A DNA stretch of 64,000 nt, taken from Istiophorus platypterus (taxonomy: Eukaryota; Chordata; Actinopteri; Istiophoriformes; Istiophoridae). This document shows, in pieces, positions 37,858 through 51,600 of the stretch; within the stretch, counting starts at the first letter, position 1; every line of letters begins with the position of its first letter. The position numbers and the translations under genes are program-made. The notes under the pieces are model-generated. The model had not been told where the DNA came from, made no database searches, and saw only the letters and a list, made by a program, of their open reading frames with translations. Where the stretch lies: positions 21,470,001 to 21,534,000 of the forward strand of contig CM029120.1 of the NCBI GenBank assembly GCA_016859345.1, given 5' to 3'.

Positions 37858-40800
37858 TACAGATACACGGTTGTGTTAAGAAGAGTGTGTGTTCATAGTC
37901 TGGGTCGGTGAACACAGGTTCTTTTGTTTTACAGCATTAACCGGTGCCCTGCTCCTCCAGTTCTTTTCCCGTGACGTCCAAACTGGTCCGTTTTTCCCTC
38001 CCAATTTCTTACCAACCTCCTCCTTGAACAAATAATTAAGTAATGGGGGTGGCTCCACATGGAACATATAGGCCCGTCCTCTTGCCCACTCTCTCAGAAT
38101 CCGTCGATCCTTTAGAGAATTTAAGCAGTTTGGGCAAATAGCATCATTATGTCAAATACTTTGGAAAGAGACAGGCCTCATAATTAAGTAGAATGTAACT
38201 ACTGAATGCTGTAAGCAACGTGTCAGCATCAGCCTACTATATATGCAACAGGGAACCAGACTCCTGTAGATTAAATTTCATGTTCACATAAATCTTTTCA
38301 ACACTGTCTCACTTTGGGACTCTCACAGTGGTAGAACCACTGGTATCTTCAACTCACATACTTCCTACCATACATCAATACATGAGCCAGCAGGGTTCAA
38401 AAGACCTTTTGGCCCAGTTGTACAAAGAAGAGTGCGGATGAGTGCAAAACCCAATGAGAATACGAGGGGTGATTCAGGGTCAACTTTCAATGCTGGGTTG
38501 GACTAAGATGGGTGCACAGATGCCTCACAGCTCTTTACCTCAGTATTCTGTCACTCTCTTCCTCCATCCTCCCTGACTGTCTGACATGAAGGCTTCGCAG
38601 TGAGGACGTATTAAAGCCAACCACATGTGTATATAAACTTACACTTAAAATATGATCCTCTCTCACATTCACACACACTGTTCACTGTAGAACTGAGTGG
38701 TTAAGCAGGTAATTACCTTGTCCTTGGCTTCACATAGCTGGTCCTCCAGTTCAGAGAAGCTGAAGCCAGCCACAGTGATGAAGTCATCGATCACAGCCAC
38801 AAACTTATCCCCACGTTCCCTTGTCCTGCTCTGCTGGTAGTGGAGCTCCTGGGGTGGTAGACAAGAAAAAATTAGAATTGCCTTCTTGTGGTTGTATGTC
38901 TCTACCGCCCAAGCATGTTGCAGTTAAATCCATGTCTGTTCAGACTCATAGAATATATTGATGGGAAAATTTGAAGGACGTTGACCATTGACTCAGTTCA
39001 TCCTTGAGTTCAAGTAGACAGTTTTTTGTTCTTTTGTTTTTTTTTAACCAGATGTAATTCTCACAAGGAAACCGGGCAGCCCGAAAACATGATGCCTTCA
39101 CCGTCCACTGTCACCAGCATGTAGGCATAAAAATCTTCGTCAACTTATGAGGCTGATGCATGCCTCATATTTTTTTGTTCACTTCAGCTTTCTGTTAAGG
39201 GCCATATCTGTATGTGCACTAAGCTTTTGCTTCTGTGTGTGGCGGTAAATACGACACTGGTGTTCACAGTACATGGAAAATTATCAGCATTTAAACACTT
39301 CACCCTGCAGTACATCTCTGCCCAGCTCAAAAAACATAATTACAGAGAAGAGAAGAACCAATGGGAGGGAACATGACACAAACACACAACAACTCACCGC
39401 CTCGAGAGCCTTCAGTCCACTTTTTATATGGTGCACTTCTTTTTCCAATTCAGCCAAACTGAGAGAAAGATAAAAAAGAAAGATCTTTAAATAGTCTCTG
39501 TTACCTATTACTATTTTTTACTGCCCTTCCCTTCAAGTTATGAGATACAATTTGTATCCTCATTTACGTTTTCACAAAAAGTGAAAACTCAAATCTGTGC
39601 TAGAAAAGAAGCCTCATCATAATCAGAATCATCTCCTAACCATGGAAGTATTATTGGCAAAACTGCAATAGTTGAAATCACATGAATGTAGGACTGAGAG
39701 TGTGCTCCTCTCTGCTGTAATACAGATACACAGGTATGGTAAAAATTGAATTTCCCTTCAAGCATTGGTATAGTGAAATGATGCAAACTCACTTGACTTT
39801 TGCAGCCTCTGGTACACTGGTGAGGTCCTCCTGGATGTGCAATGTGTCTGGGTAGTTCTTCTCAAAGATCATGATCAGGTAGTGCAACATAGTGATGTTC
39901 CTGTTGAATCACAAGTAAAGATGTAAAAAATACAGAATCAAGCAAATTTGATCTAAGGTAATCTGGTTAATGCTACTCTTTGAAAAGCTGCCCAAGAAAA
40001 TGATCATTCTGAATGCCCCTCTGTCTCTAAACATAAGGCTGATTTTTCTCAGTTGTTACTCGCTTTATTTTTGGGGTTTATGTTATTGTCATATGTATAA
40101 GCTGTGAATTCCACACTATCCTTAGGATAAATTTTAAGAAGCACAAAAATCGTGAGGGCTGACATGAGAGTAACACTATTCAGCACATGTTCTAAGATTT
40201 GCATTCTCTTTTCCTTATGTTTATCTAGGATGAATATACTTTGAGTTTTGACTGTAAAGTTTCAGTTACAATTTTTTAATGTTCAGTGATGTAAACAGGA
40301 AGTATTGGTATTAATCTTACTAATACTAAGTAATAATAACATTAGTGATCATAGTAAACTGTTGAAGCAGTTAATACACAAAACTTTCAACATACTTTAC
40401 CATTTTATACTAAGAGAAAATTATACATACAGTATGTACTCTGGAACTGGGACATGGTGATGAAGTAAGTGCACGACGCCTAAGCACATTTCACTGTTTA
40501 CATTTTTGACTGATTTGAGCTGTGAGAAATCAAGCTGCATTTTCTGCCAGCAGGTCCCCTTACCACTGTAACTATGAATGTACAGACTATAATTAATTTG
40601 ACTACTTTTAACTCTGAAAAACAGCAACATTTCCTGATTGTGAGGCAAGATCTGAAGTTCTAAAGAATGCTCTTTTGATGATTTCAAATAAATGGACTGC
40701 TATCTACAATAGACATTAAACACTGAAAGTAACACTGAAATGAGTTACTGATTTGACGTATGAGTGAGTTTTAAACTATAAAGAAGTATAATTTTTTATG

Positions 40801-43800
40801 CAGAATGTATCAATGGGCAGCTGAAGGTTAATTTGAAGTCCAGAGTCCCCTGGCTCACCTGTCTATGCTGGACTTGGTGTCAGCGATCTTGTTGAGGCTG
40901 GAGACCTTGAAGCCATAGGCATTGCCTCTCTGGCCCTTGTTCATGAAATTGCCGAAGGCCAGCACCACCTCCAGGATCTGAGTCAGCCGCTTGCTCCGGA
41001 CCACCTCCTTGGATGCATTCAGGATCGCTGAGGGGAAAATGGAGAGAAATTAGCAGCTGGAAAGATCATATAGCTTGCTATTGATATGTATGCTCGTTGC
41101 TTAGTGCATCACTTAAATGTTCATCATACATAATGAGTTGGCCTCTTTGCATTCGCTTCGAATCTGTTTCTCTACACAGCCCTCATGGAAACACTGCAAA
41201 CTAAAACCTCAACTGCATTTAGCTCAAAGGTTCTTATCCTCTCCTTCATTTATAACATCGTCCATGATGAATGATCAATATTCCCAACAACATCTGGGCA
41301 GCTCAGTGGGGAAACCCATCAAACTCTTCCATTCATCCATAAAACAGCGGGGGGGGGGGGTATTCCAGACACAACCCCATGCTGTCCATTTTTTTTCCTC
41401 CTGAGAACAGACACTTTGGCAGGGTGCAGGTAGTTCCCCTACTCCACAGTAGACATTTCAGTGTGAATGTGAAAATCATTAACAAATTCCATATTGTTAT
41501 TGTTACAGTTCTATCTGCTGTGATACAGCATGGGAACCAGTCTTCTGGCTCGGCTAACGGTGTTCTGTTAGATGCAGAAAGGCTTGGCTGCACACTGCAC
41601 TGTCTCTGAAATGCTTCTTTTGAACATGCTGGGTGGTCTGGGGAAACATGCTCTCATCTAGACTATATGACAAAGTAACATGAATAATAAAAGGGGATGA
41701 GAACTCTTTTACGGGCATCGATGAACAGTGTGGTCTGGAAACACTTGAATCCAACAACAAATATTCTGCAGACTTGAATCAAAACTTAAACCCACTGGAT
41801 TAAGCCTCTGCTAGTACTTTCTTTCCTGTGTCAGAAGATACTTTTTTTCTATCTGAGAGTAACTATCTGACAGAAAAAGTTGCAAGAAACACAGGGCTAA
41901 ACTGTCTCACTGCACTCACTGCAATATGAAACACTGATGGCACAAATAATGTGATATGTTCATCAAGGCCCAGAAAGCCATTAATGCCACTTGAGACATG
42001 TCATTCAAGTAGCTGTGGCTCAAACAGACACTATGAAAACTCAGGCAGGAAACACCAATGTGCGGAAACGCACATGCACACATCTCACACTGGAAGCCTC
42101 TGCCCCGTCTTTGAAGTGAGCTACAGTGTTTACGAGAGAGGCTCTCCCCTCTCAACGTGGGCCAGCTTTCCAAAACAGCCTCCCTGGTAACCTGGAAGCT
42201 GGCTTGCAGGGAAAAACTGCAGAGGGCCAATATACAGTTGGCTTCACGCTCTAACCATGCAAACACACGTGCACACATAACACACAGGAGGGATTTCACA
42301 AGGCATTTTGAAACGCCATTGTTCTAAAAGCTGATGACACTTTTAGTGTTTGGAACATTTTTTTGTTTTGTTTTCTGTTATTTTTTGCTTCTGGGGGTGT
42401 AACTGTGTACAGTGTTAATGTGGTATACCCTAAAAGCATGTTCTTCAAAATTTTATCTTCTGCTCCATTTGCATGTAAGACTTCAAACCATATGAAAAAA
42501 TAAGAGTACCATTTTAGTCTGAAGCCCTCAGCCCCAAGCCCCTTAATTCCTCCTCATGTTAATCTTTAAAAACTGGTCACACATATACAGCTTCATTTTA
42601 TTAAATGATTTTGTAATTTTCCTGAAAAACAGTTGGGCACTGTAGTTTTTAGCAAACCTTACTCAAACAGGAGAAAACAGTGCAACTGTCGCAGTGGATT
42701 AATGATAAATCTCATGCAGAGCAGCAGGACCGTGTATGTGGAACAGTTCATGGTAATGACATAAAATATCACCCAGTGCAACAGTGTGGCTCATTGGAGC
42801 TAGTGCAGGTGAGTAAGACATATCAGGCTTTGGTAGACAATATGTGTCGGAATATAACCGTCTTATCCTTTACAGACTCTTATCCTCTGCCTTTTAGTGG
42901 TGTCCAAGGTGTTTGCCTTTACCTTCGACTTTGGGCTTGGTTTCACCTAGACGCTCTGCAAACTTCTTCTTAAAGAACAGAGCCTGCAGTCTCTGCTGGT
43001 AGTGGTCAATTCTGATGAAGAGAAAGAGGCAAAAGGAGGAGGAAAAAATAAATATTGGGAAGTGAGTTACATTTGTCTCCAGGGGAGTGTTAGATCAAAG
43101 CTAGAAGTCACCCATTCGCATGATACTTCCTCTCTCAGTTTTCACAGGCCCTTTATCATGTAAGAGGCTCTCATCAAGCTGGAAAGTTGACAAATGGTTA
43201 TGCTAAACTTGCCAAAAAGTTCACCAAAGGAGGGAGTGGAAATTTCAAAGAGAGAGTAGGGATATTAAACAGTGAAAAAAAGGAAATGACTAAATTCCAG
43301 ATGTATCGCTCAGACCAAAAGGAGATGTGGTCAAAAGTAAGGACAGTGGACAGGGTAATATTTCACTAAAGAAAATGAAAAGGTTTAATTATCTTGTTAA
43401 ACAGAGCAGATTCTGAGAAAATATGGAATGCACAAAAAAGGCAATGATTTAAAATGTCTCCATTCTGTGATGTGATTGGAGTCTTCAAAGGGCAGATTCA
43501 GCTAAATGATGGATCACCCTGAAGTTTGAGGCTTGCTTTGTATTCCAGCCTCCTCTTGCTGCTTCAACAGGTCATTCCTCTTGAAAGACATTGTACTTTT
43601 CAATATTTTTGGATCTATTTTTGCTTGACTGACTGGCGTCTTCATTCGGCACAAATTTTGCATGTTGTTCACTTTTTGAAACCTTCAATTTCAACTGCAT
43701 GACAAAGACTGTCAGACATACATGATGCAAACATGATAAATATATTTCATTAAGTAGACACTGACTTTTGTGTTACTGATGTACTGTACTCTTCATATTT

Positions 43801-46800
43801 ATCACCATGTTTTACTTTGTAACAAATCCAATCCCCTAATAATTAACCATCTCTGCAAATTGCAGATCTGCGCTATTTCACAGAGCATTAGACAATAATG
43901 TAGTCCAGCGTACCTGCTCATTTCAAAGAGGAAGCGATCAGCCCTGGCCATGCGCTCCAACTCATGTTTGTGCTCCTCCAACAGGTCAATGTCACTCTTC
44001 TCTGGGACAAACTTCAGCAGCTGCAAAGATGTAAGGACACCGTTAATCGAAATGTGTGTCTTGTGACCCAAATTTTCCTTGTTGTCTTTAATGTTGATTA
44101 GCTGTAATATCTATTCATTTCTCTTCTAAAACTTTATAAATACAAAATCACACACTAAAATGAAATCCAAAGATCCCAGGAATTACTGCAGCTATATTAT
44201 CAATTTGATTGGATCGAGTGCTGATGAGGCAAAGTACATCGAACCCCTCTGAAGCCTTTTTGGAACATTAAAATGTTTTTTTTGCCCAATCAACCAAATC
44301 TGTAAACACTGATTTTACTGACCTAAGTAGTCATGGTAGACTCGATGACCTCTGTTGCTACACTGCTACATGTTACATGTACATACATAATCATTCATCA
44401 AATGCCAAACCTTACCTGCTCCAGCATATCTTTGGCTAGCTCTTCTCTCTCATCCATTTCTAGAATTGCCCGCTTAATCTCTTCATTGCTCATTTTTAAC
44501 CTGTAATAGAAACAAAACTGTTTGTTGAATGTTGTTTTAATTATGTTCATTCATTAAATATAATTAAGTCCCACATGACAAACAGATAATACAGAAAACT
44601 GAGTGGGATGATGCTCATACTCTGAATACTGGTCTGTTCCAGTGTCAACAAAAGGAGCACTGCCAGCTGTTTTCAATGCATTCGATAAGCATTAAATGTG
44701 AAGGGTTGTGTTCAACTACAGCGTTGTTAGTTTGTGCATCAAAGCCTTATTGACCAACTGCTGACCCCATTTGGGTCTAGTTTGTACCCTTGGGTCATTT
44801 TCTATCGACACAACAGTGAGTTCAGGGACCATGCTTCAGTTTTTTCACACACAGAAAGGTCTGAGGAAGCCTGTTTATTGATCTGTAAAGAGGGTACAGG
44901 ATTCATATCCTCTATAGTGCTTTGGATCATTGCTTTTAGGAGAGATACAAATGGTATGTTGTCGAGTGGTCCTTAAATGATGGTTCAGATAGTGTGGGAG
45001 TCTAAGCCCCTAGGGAATGGGGTCAATTTTATGTGTCTTAATTCATATCTGAACGCTACTTCTTGAGATGCATCCTTTCCTGGGCAATGCTATATGCAGC
45101 TCCACACTGAGTATCAACTCAACCTTCTGACCCAAACACTGCAGTTCCACTTATTTCATACTTGCCTATGCTTAGGCCTTCTCTTCTAATTAACACACCG
45201 GAAAATAACCAGCTGTTTACTGTGGGTAGGACGCAGCACAGTTGATCATTCTGACTCGGACCCTTACTTTGAAAGCAGGATGACACAGTTCTGTGCACGT
45301 CTACCGTCGATGACTGACAGCTCTTTGACCTTCCGCGTGCTGACGTATATGTCATCCATAGAACCCGTCTCTTTCTGTGGAAAGATAAAGAAAGAAACAA
45401 ATTAACTTTTCAACATAATTACAATTATATGCTTGTACGAAATGCAAAGCCTGCACAATGAGACCTCTCCTCACATCTGTTTGACATCTTTATCTCACTG
45501 AGAGATGACACCCTTCTACGGTTTTAATATTGTGTTAATTTGTGGCAGATTTAAAAGACTAACTTCAAAAAACTTGAAAGAACTGAGGCCATTTGTTACA
45601 GTTGATCACTGCCTCACTACCACTATAAAGCACAGACAAAAAGGTTGCACTCCAGCCAAATACTTTGGTTGGCCTCAGGTCAAGTTCCCTGACCTGGTTT
45701 TGCTCTGACTGCGACTGTCAATTGTTATGCATCAATTCTCAGAGGCTATAATGCACGTCTCATTAAAAATTTTAAACCCTGGACTGGCTTTATATGAAAA
45801 CACATTTGAAAAGGCTGTGGAAATTAAAAAAAAAAAAAAAAAAAAAGTCAAATTCATGCTGGTTCAAGCAGAAAATCTAAAGCAGGTCTTGGGAGAGGAG
45901 ATTTTTTTGGTGAGTCACCACAGCAAACACAATGCAGGCAGGCCTATAAACCTCTCTGAGGAACAGGAAACACTGTTCAAAACTGGGTTTAGGCCAGTCA
46001 GATATTTTTGTAAGCTTCACACAAATGTAGTATATTAAAAATCCTCAAGGGGAAAGAATACATGTCTGAGAGGTCTGGTTGGGGCTGCATGTTAAACACA
46101 TTCTATTTATGGTCCGAGTTGGTTTCCTGCATGCCAGAAAATGTCCATTTTGAGGTTTCTGGGTATGACGTATGTAAAACAGATGCAGCTTGTAAAGAAA
46201 GTGTCGTTTTTCCATGCCCGCATTGACCCACGGTGCCTGGCAGCACACTCAGGCTGGCATGGGGTTAGAGGGACAACTCCCATCCACTGGGCCTGCCAGA
46301 GCCCTCGCTGCCCACGCACTAAAGGCAACATTGCCAACTTGTGTAAAGCATGTACACTCAACCCCTGGCCCCGTCATCTTCTTTAACACTTTTTGGCCTG
46401 ACTGAAATGTGGTCAGGTGTTTTTTTCTCTTGTGAAAGGCAACATGATTGTGAAGGCCTTATTAACATACCAGTGGCTGCATTTAAATTCAGTCTTTTCC
46501 TGCTCAGTTCATGTAGATGAATTATGAAAATTAAGGCAATGAAAGATGCTGATGATGGTAGTGATGGTGATCAACAGAATAACTAAAATGGAGACGATAA
46601 TGAAAAAAAAAGGCAATGAAGATGAAGATGAAGACGAATGCTCCATTTACATTTTGTTTTTTTGAACCTCCACCAAAGCTTCATGGCTACAGAACTGTAG
46701 TCATGAAGCTTTGTACTTTCCTTTATTTGCTATATACTCATATAGTGGTGAAAATAATGTCTTCAAACCTGAAACACTGATTACTATGATGGTATAATAT

Positions 46801-48587
46801 TTGTGTTAGCACATATATCAGTTGCAGGGCAACGTTAGTGTATTAATTTGGAGCAATTTTTCCAGCTACCTGATAAATGTAAGCTCGGTATACACTCTCC
46901 CTTTACTCTGTTTTGGTCAACCAGTTCCTTAGAGGTTTTCTCTTTGGCAGCTAAATGCTCCACTATGTTTACCAGCTAGTCACTAACTTGGTGCTTGGTT
47001 CTATTCAGGTACTGTAGCATGGGTTCATCAGAGCTTTTTTGCTGTCCTTTGAAAGGATGCGACTGAGAGCAGTGCCACAAAACTAAAAAAGTAAAGCTGC
47101 AACTTGTGAAACTGAAACATTGAGCTGAAAGATGCCATAAAGCTCTGTAGAGCTGTGGGGAACTGCAGAGTGATACAAAATAACTGGACTGCTGGTTGGC
47201 TACTGCATGGCAGAGGAGAAGGTGACAGAGCAATGAAGGTAGGTAACCATGAGAAAAAAAAGATGCTGGGAAATCTTTAACTCACCTGTTTGAAGGATTG
47301 GTTAGTGAGCAGGTCCTGCCCAGGCAGTCGGAGAGTACAGAGAGACACAAAAAAATTGAAAACACATGCAAAGATTAGCACTTCAAGCAGAAAAAAGTGG
47401 TGGCTATAGCAAAGAACTATAACTATGCACACTACAAGCTGAAGCTGGGAAGCCCTCTGTGAGAAAAACAATCATCAACTGTCCAAGTCATCAGGGGCTC
47501 ATGGAATTTATACCGAAAGTCTTAAATATATGGATATTGCACAGGTGAAAAAGCTTTTAAACTCTGTTCCATTTTGGTTTCTGTCTTAAAGAGGTCATGA
47601 TTGTTATAATGTATGCTTTTGATTGCATCTACATCTGTCTTGACATGTAAAAACAAGAAAATGAAAAATGAGTGTAGTACCTAATCCTACAGAGGGCAAA
47701 TGTAAACAAAATCCCATTTTGAAAGGAAGACCAATGAAAAGCTTCAAAAAGCAATTATGCCATGTATAAATATGGCAGTATTGACCATCTGAATTGAATC
47801 TTGCCCTTGCCAAATGGACTGAGTTGGCCAGTGCCAATAAAAACCTGCTCTGTATGAATAAATACCCACAGTAAATCACTGTCAGCAACAGCCTCAAATG
47901 ACCCATTACTCTTAAATAAAAGCCTGCAAAGAATAGTTGTGCTTTTAGCTGTCAGGAAGCTTTTACGCATGGCAGTAAAATGCATTATACAGGAATTCAA
48001 CAAGTAACAGGCTCTTCCATTGAGCCTTAAAGACCTTGGTTTAAACTGTGATTTCTAAATACTAATTAGGGCACATTAACATTCCACTTAAACCCATTTG
48101 AGGTAGTAAAATATATCAATTTATGCAACTGCAACCAATATTATTACATGACAAGTGGTATGTAATTAGTTTGTTGCACACAGAGAGGTAATTGCTATGT
48201 ATGGTATGGTATCGCCCCAAAGGAGTGCATACTGCAGTTATCCTATTAGTTAGTCCCTGGTTCAACACAGCATAGTGAATCGCCTCTTTATTTTAGTACA
48301 CTAGCTTGAGGAAAAAGTTTCCTGTACTGTCACTGCTCAAGACTTGAATGGTGTTGACTGTTTCCTCTGTATTGCCCTTATTCATGAGCCCATGAAGACC
48401 CAGTCACAGTTCATCAGTTCTCACACAAATGCTCTGCAGATACAAGGGCAAAGCTTGAGCTCCGTGGCATCTCTACAGTAAAGCATTCAGCAGTGAACAG
48501 CTGCTCATGTTAGCCTGAAGATGGAACCTTGGCAATCTCAGAGGGGCCTCTTACAACATCCCAGCCCTCAGCCCGTCTCTCTGGGAG

Positions 48588-48638
<51 letters not shown>

Positions 48639-51600
48639 CTCTCTCTCTCTCTAAAATGAACACACACTAAAAAAAAATAAATTTAAAAAAATTCAGCTCT
48701 AACAGTTATTTAAACAATAGGCATGTAATGGATATCTGTTTATATACCTTTATGCTTGCCAAAAAAAAACATTCACACAGTGGACCTGAAGTCATAAAAT
48801 TATTTTCCAGAAAACCGTATTCCACTTGCTAACAAATCCAAACCTGCTGTCTCTGGTAGGCTGAGAACATCTTCTCTATGTCCTTGAGATCAAGAATCTT
48901 GAAAGCTCTCAGGTCATCAATGTCATTCCAGATGGTGCCATTGATCACATTCTGGAAACATGTGAAGGGACATAAGAGGTTCAATTTTAAACACTGAAGG
49001 TTGAACTTCTAACATTTTTCACCATCAACATTTCATTTGTAACCATACTTATTCAAATCAGGGATAAACAGATGCTTTGACTTTGTTTTGGTTATTTTTT
49101 TCTAAAATGTTTTTCAGTGTTTTCCCATCAGTGAAATACTTTAGCAATACAGATGTTCTCTGTGTTCTCTCACCTCTCCCAGTTTAGACCAGTTGAAGGA
49201 CTTCAGGGGATGAGAGGGCTGAGGGATGGACTTGGAACGCATGGTGGTCGCTGAGTTAAAGGAGGAGGGAATAGGAGGAGGTGGGGCTCCAAAAATTGGA
49301 GGGGCTCCTGGTGGAGGAGGCGGTGCGCCAGGTGGCGGAGGAGGCGGTGGAGGAGGCGGGCAGTTATATGGCAGCGGAGGAGGAGGCGGAGGTAAGCCAC
49401 AGATCATAGGTGGTGGAGGGGGCACCATGGGGCTGCCTGGAGGTGGAGGAGGTGGGAAAGACACACTGCCAACCTATTGTAGGGGAAGCAGACAAGAAAG
49501 ATTACTGTGTAGATTATCGTATAATTCTAAATTCATTAAAAAAAAAAAAAAAGTTATTTGTTAAATAACATTACGTTTCATTCAACGCGGACACATTTGT
49601 CCTATGTGATTTACAATAAGCACATTCCAACTCAAAAGCAAGATGTCATCAAATAGGTGTATTCCTCCCAAATAAACAGCTAAAGGGGTGTTAGATCCTT
49701 TTTTTTTCTTTTAAAGGAAATGGCATCTCTAAAACTATGAATTATAGGGAGTTAGATAGAGCAAGACAGATTTATTCATCTCTGTGGGTAAACTGGAAAA
49801 GTGAAAAAAAAATTAATATCATTGTTTATCAATAAGATGAACAAACACTTAGAAATCAGCTGCCTGATTACAGAACAAAATATATTGTCTGCTTGTACAG
49901 TGTGTTGCATGTCATACTGAGCGACAGTATAAAAAGCAGTGGTGCTCACAGCTATGTCGTTGATGCGTGATGACAGGTCAAGGACTTGTTCCCGGGCTGA
50001 GCGCAGCTCCACACCCTCACGCTGTAGCTTGTCCTTCATCTTGTTCAAAGTCTTCATCATGTCCTCCTTTTCCTGGGTCTTGGTTTCGCACTCCCGCTCC
50101 TTCCTCTCTAGTTTAGCTAGCAGCTCTACATGATCTAAAAGGAAACGCCGGCAAGAAATTTGATCATTATATGCAGATTCAAATAATAAAATGCAAACAG
50201 AAAGAGGCACTAACAGATAAGCAGATCAAAAGATAGTTAAATGCATGATGCATTTAATGATGCATTTTCTCTTTTAATCTGCAGAGTGCAGTATGTCAAA
50301 CACGTGTTACCTTTCCTGAACTTCTCTGCCTGGTCTCGCCATTGTTTCACCTCATTCTCATTGACCAACCTATGAAGCAGTCAGACAAAATAATAACCAA
50401 CACAAAAAATTGACAGATAAGCTGAGCACAGCCTTGCACAACATGCTCAATTTATCCCTGACAGTGATTCTTGACTTTCTTTGTGTGAGAGGGAGTCGAA
50501 TTCATTACCAGCATTGATGATGTTGATGCAGATTGTGCTTTTAAGCTGAATAGTATCACATTAGTGCTACAATAAATTCCACATAGCTGAAATCAATTAT
50601 ATTCAGAGTTATAAATTGTGGCACTTAGTTCTGCAGTAGGCTTGAGTTTAAACAGGGTTACACTGATGTCCCGATGTATAACTGATATCTAGTAGTGAGA
50701 AATGAGTGTTTTCAAAAATGGAGCAATCAGAGAGAAAGGACAAACGTGAATGCATGTAAAAACTGAATGAAAAAGGTAAAAAGGTCATTGAATGGAATGT
50801 TTTGAGAAATTAATTAAGGTGAATAAAGACAGGAAAGTGAAACCTTGGGCATCGGTGGTATCCATGGCTGGAGTAGAGAGAATAGACATGTTTCAGTGTC
50901 ACTAAGCACAGCATTTAAGCAAACATTAAAAAAAGAGAATGAGAGAAGGAACAACTGAGAAGGAATAGTATGGCTACCAGTGAGGATATAGAAACCTCAC
51001 TGTGGTGATGATTCACACTCAAATGCTTGCAATCAATTAAAACGAGGAAATCCACAAGGCCATTTGAAAGCAAATTGGTCATTAATCAGATTTAGGTCTT
51101 CTAAGTGCTTGTGTTAATGAACAGGACTGAACTTGATTACAAACTGAGTGTTGCTTTAATTATAGCTCAAGCAACGATCCATGGATCCACCTCATTAAAA
51201 CAAAAACACACAATGACTTTACTGTTGACTGGTCAAATAAATACCTTTACATGGCTGTGGAAAACATATGATTTGTACAACAGTGTTAATTTTGGGTCAG
51301 GCACACGTGTGAGTGGTCAGAGCCGTCGTCATGGAAACCGCAGATGATGAATGACCTTGTCTCCCAGTTGTTTTAACAGTTGTTTTAACGTCCCCCCATC
51401 CCCCTCCGAGCTGCCACGGCACGAGACTGTACCCATTAACCGTCAGGGCCTCTCCGGCACAGAACCAAAACAATGAGGAATTCTCAGTTTATGCACTCTT
51501 TTTACTGGCATTTACACTGAGAGAGTGTAGGGAAACACAACAATTCTTTGGCAGTAATGTTAAGGGGTAGGTTTTGACTACTGTGATGAATCTGATGCAC

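Larger units (their letters stand above)
33269..38716 (-). other. DAAM2 intron between FH2 C-terminal exons
   Basis: A long intron (5.4 kb) separates the exon ending CEAKDK from that starting FAKSLKHF. It holds CA microsatellites at about 33,526-33,604, 35,417-35,516, 37,526-37,627 and 37,812-37,855, plus a dispersed repeat at about 34,510-34,715. No additional coding exon was recognised. Confidence 0.8.

Noticed and set aside
49226..49564. 112-codon glycine-rich open frame on the + strand
   Set aside because: It is the antisense shadow of the proline-rich FH1 exon of DAAM2.
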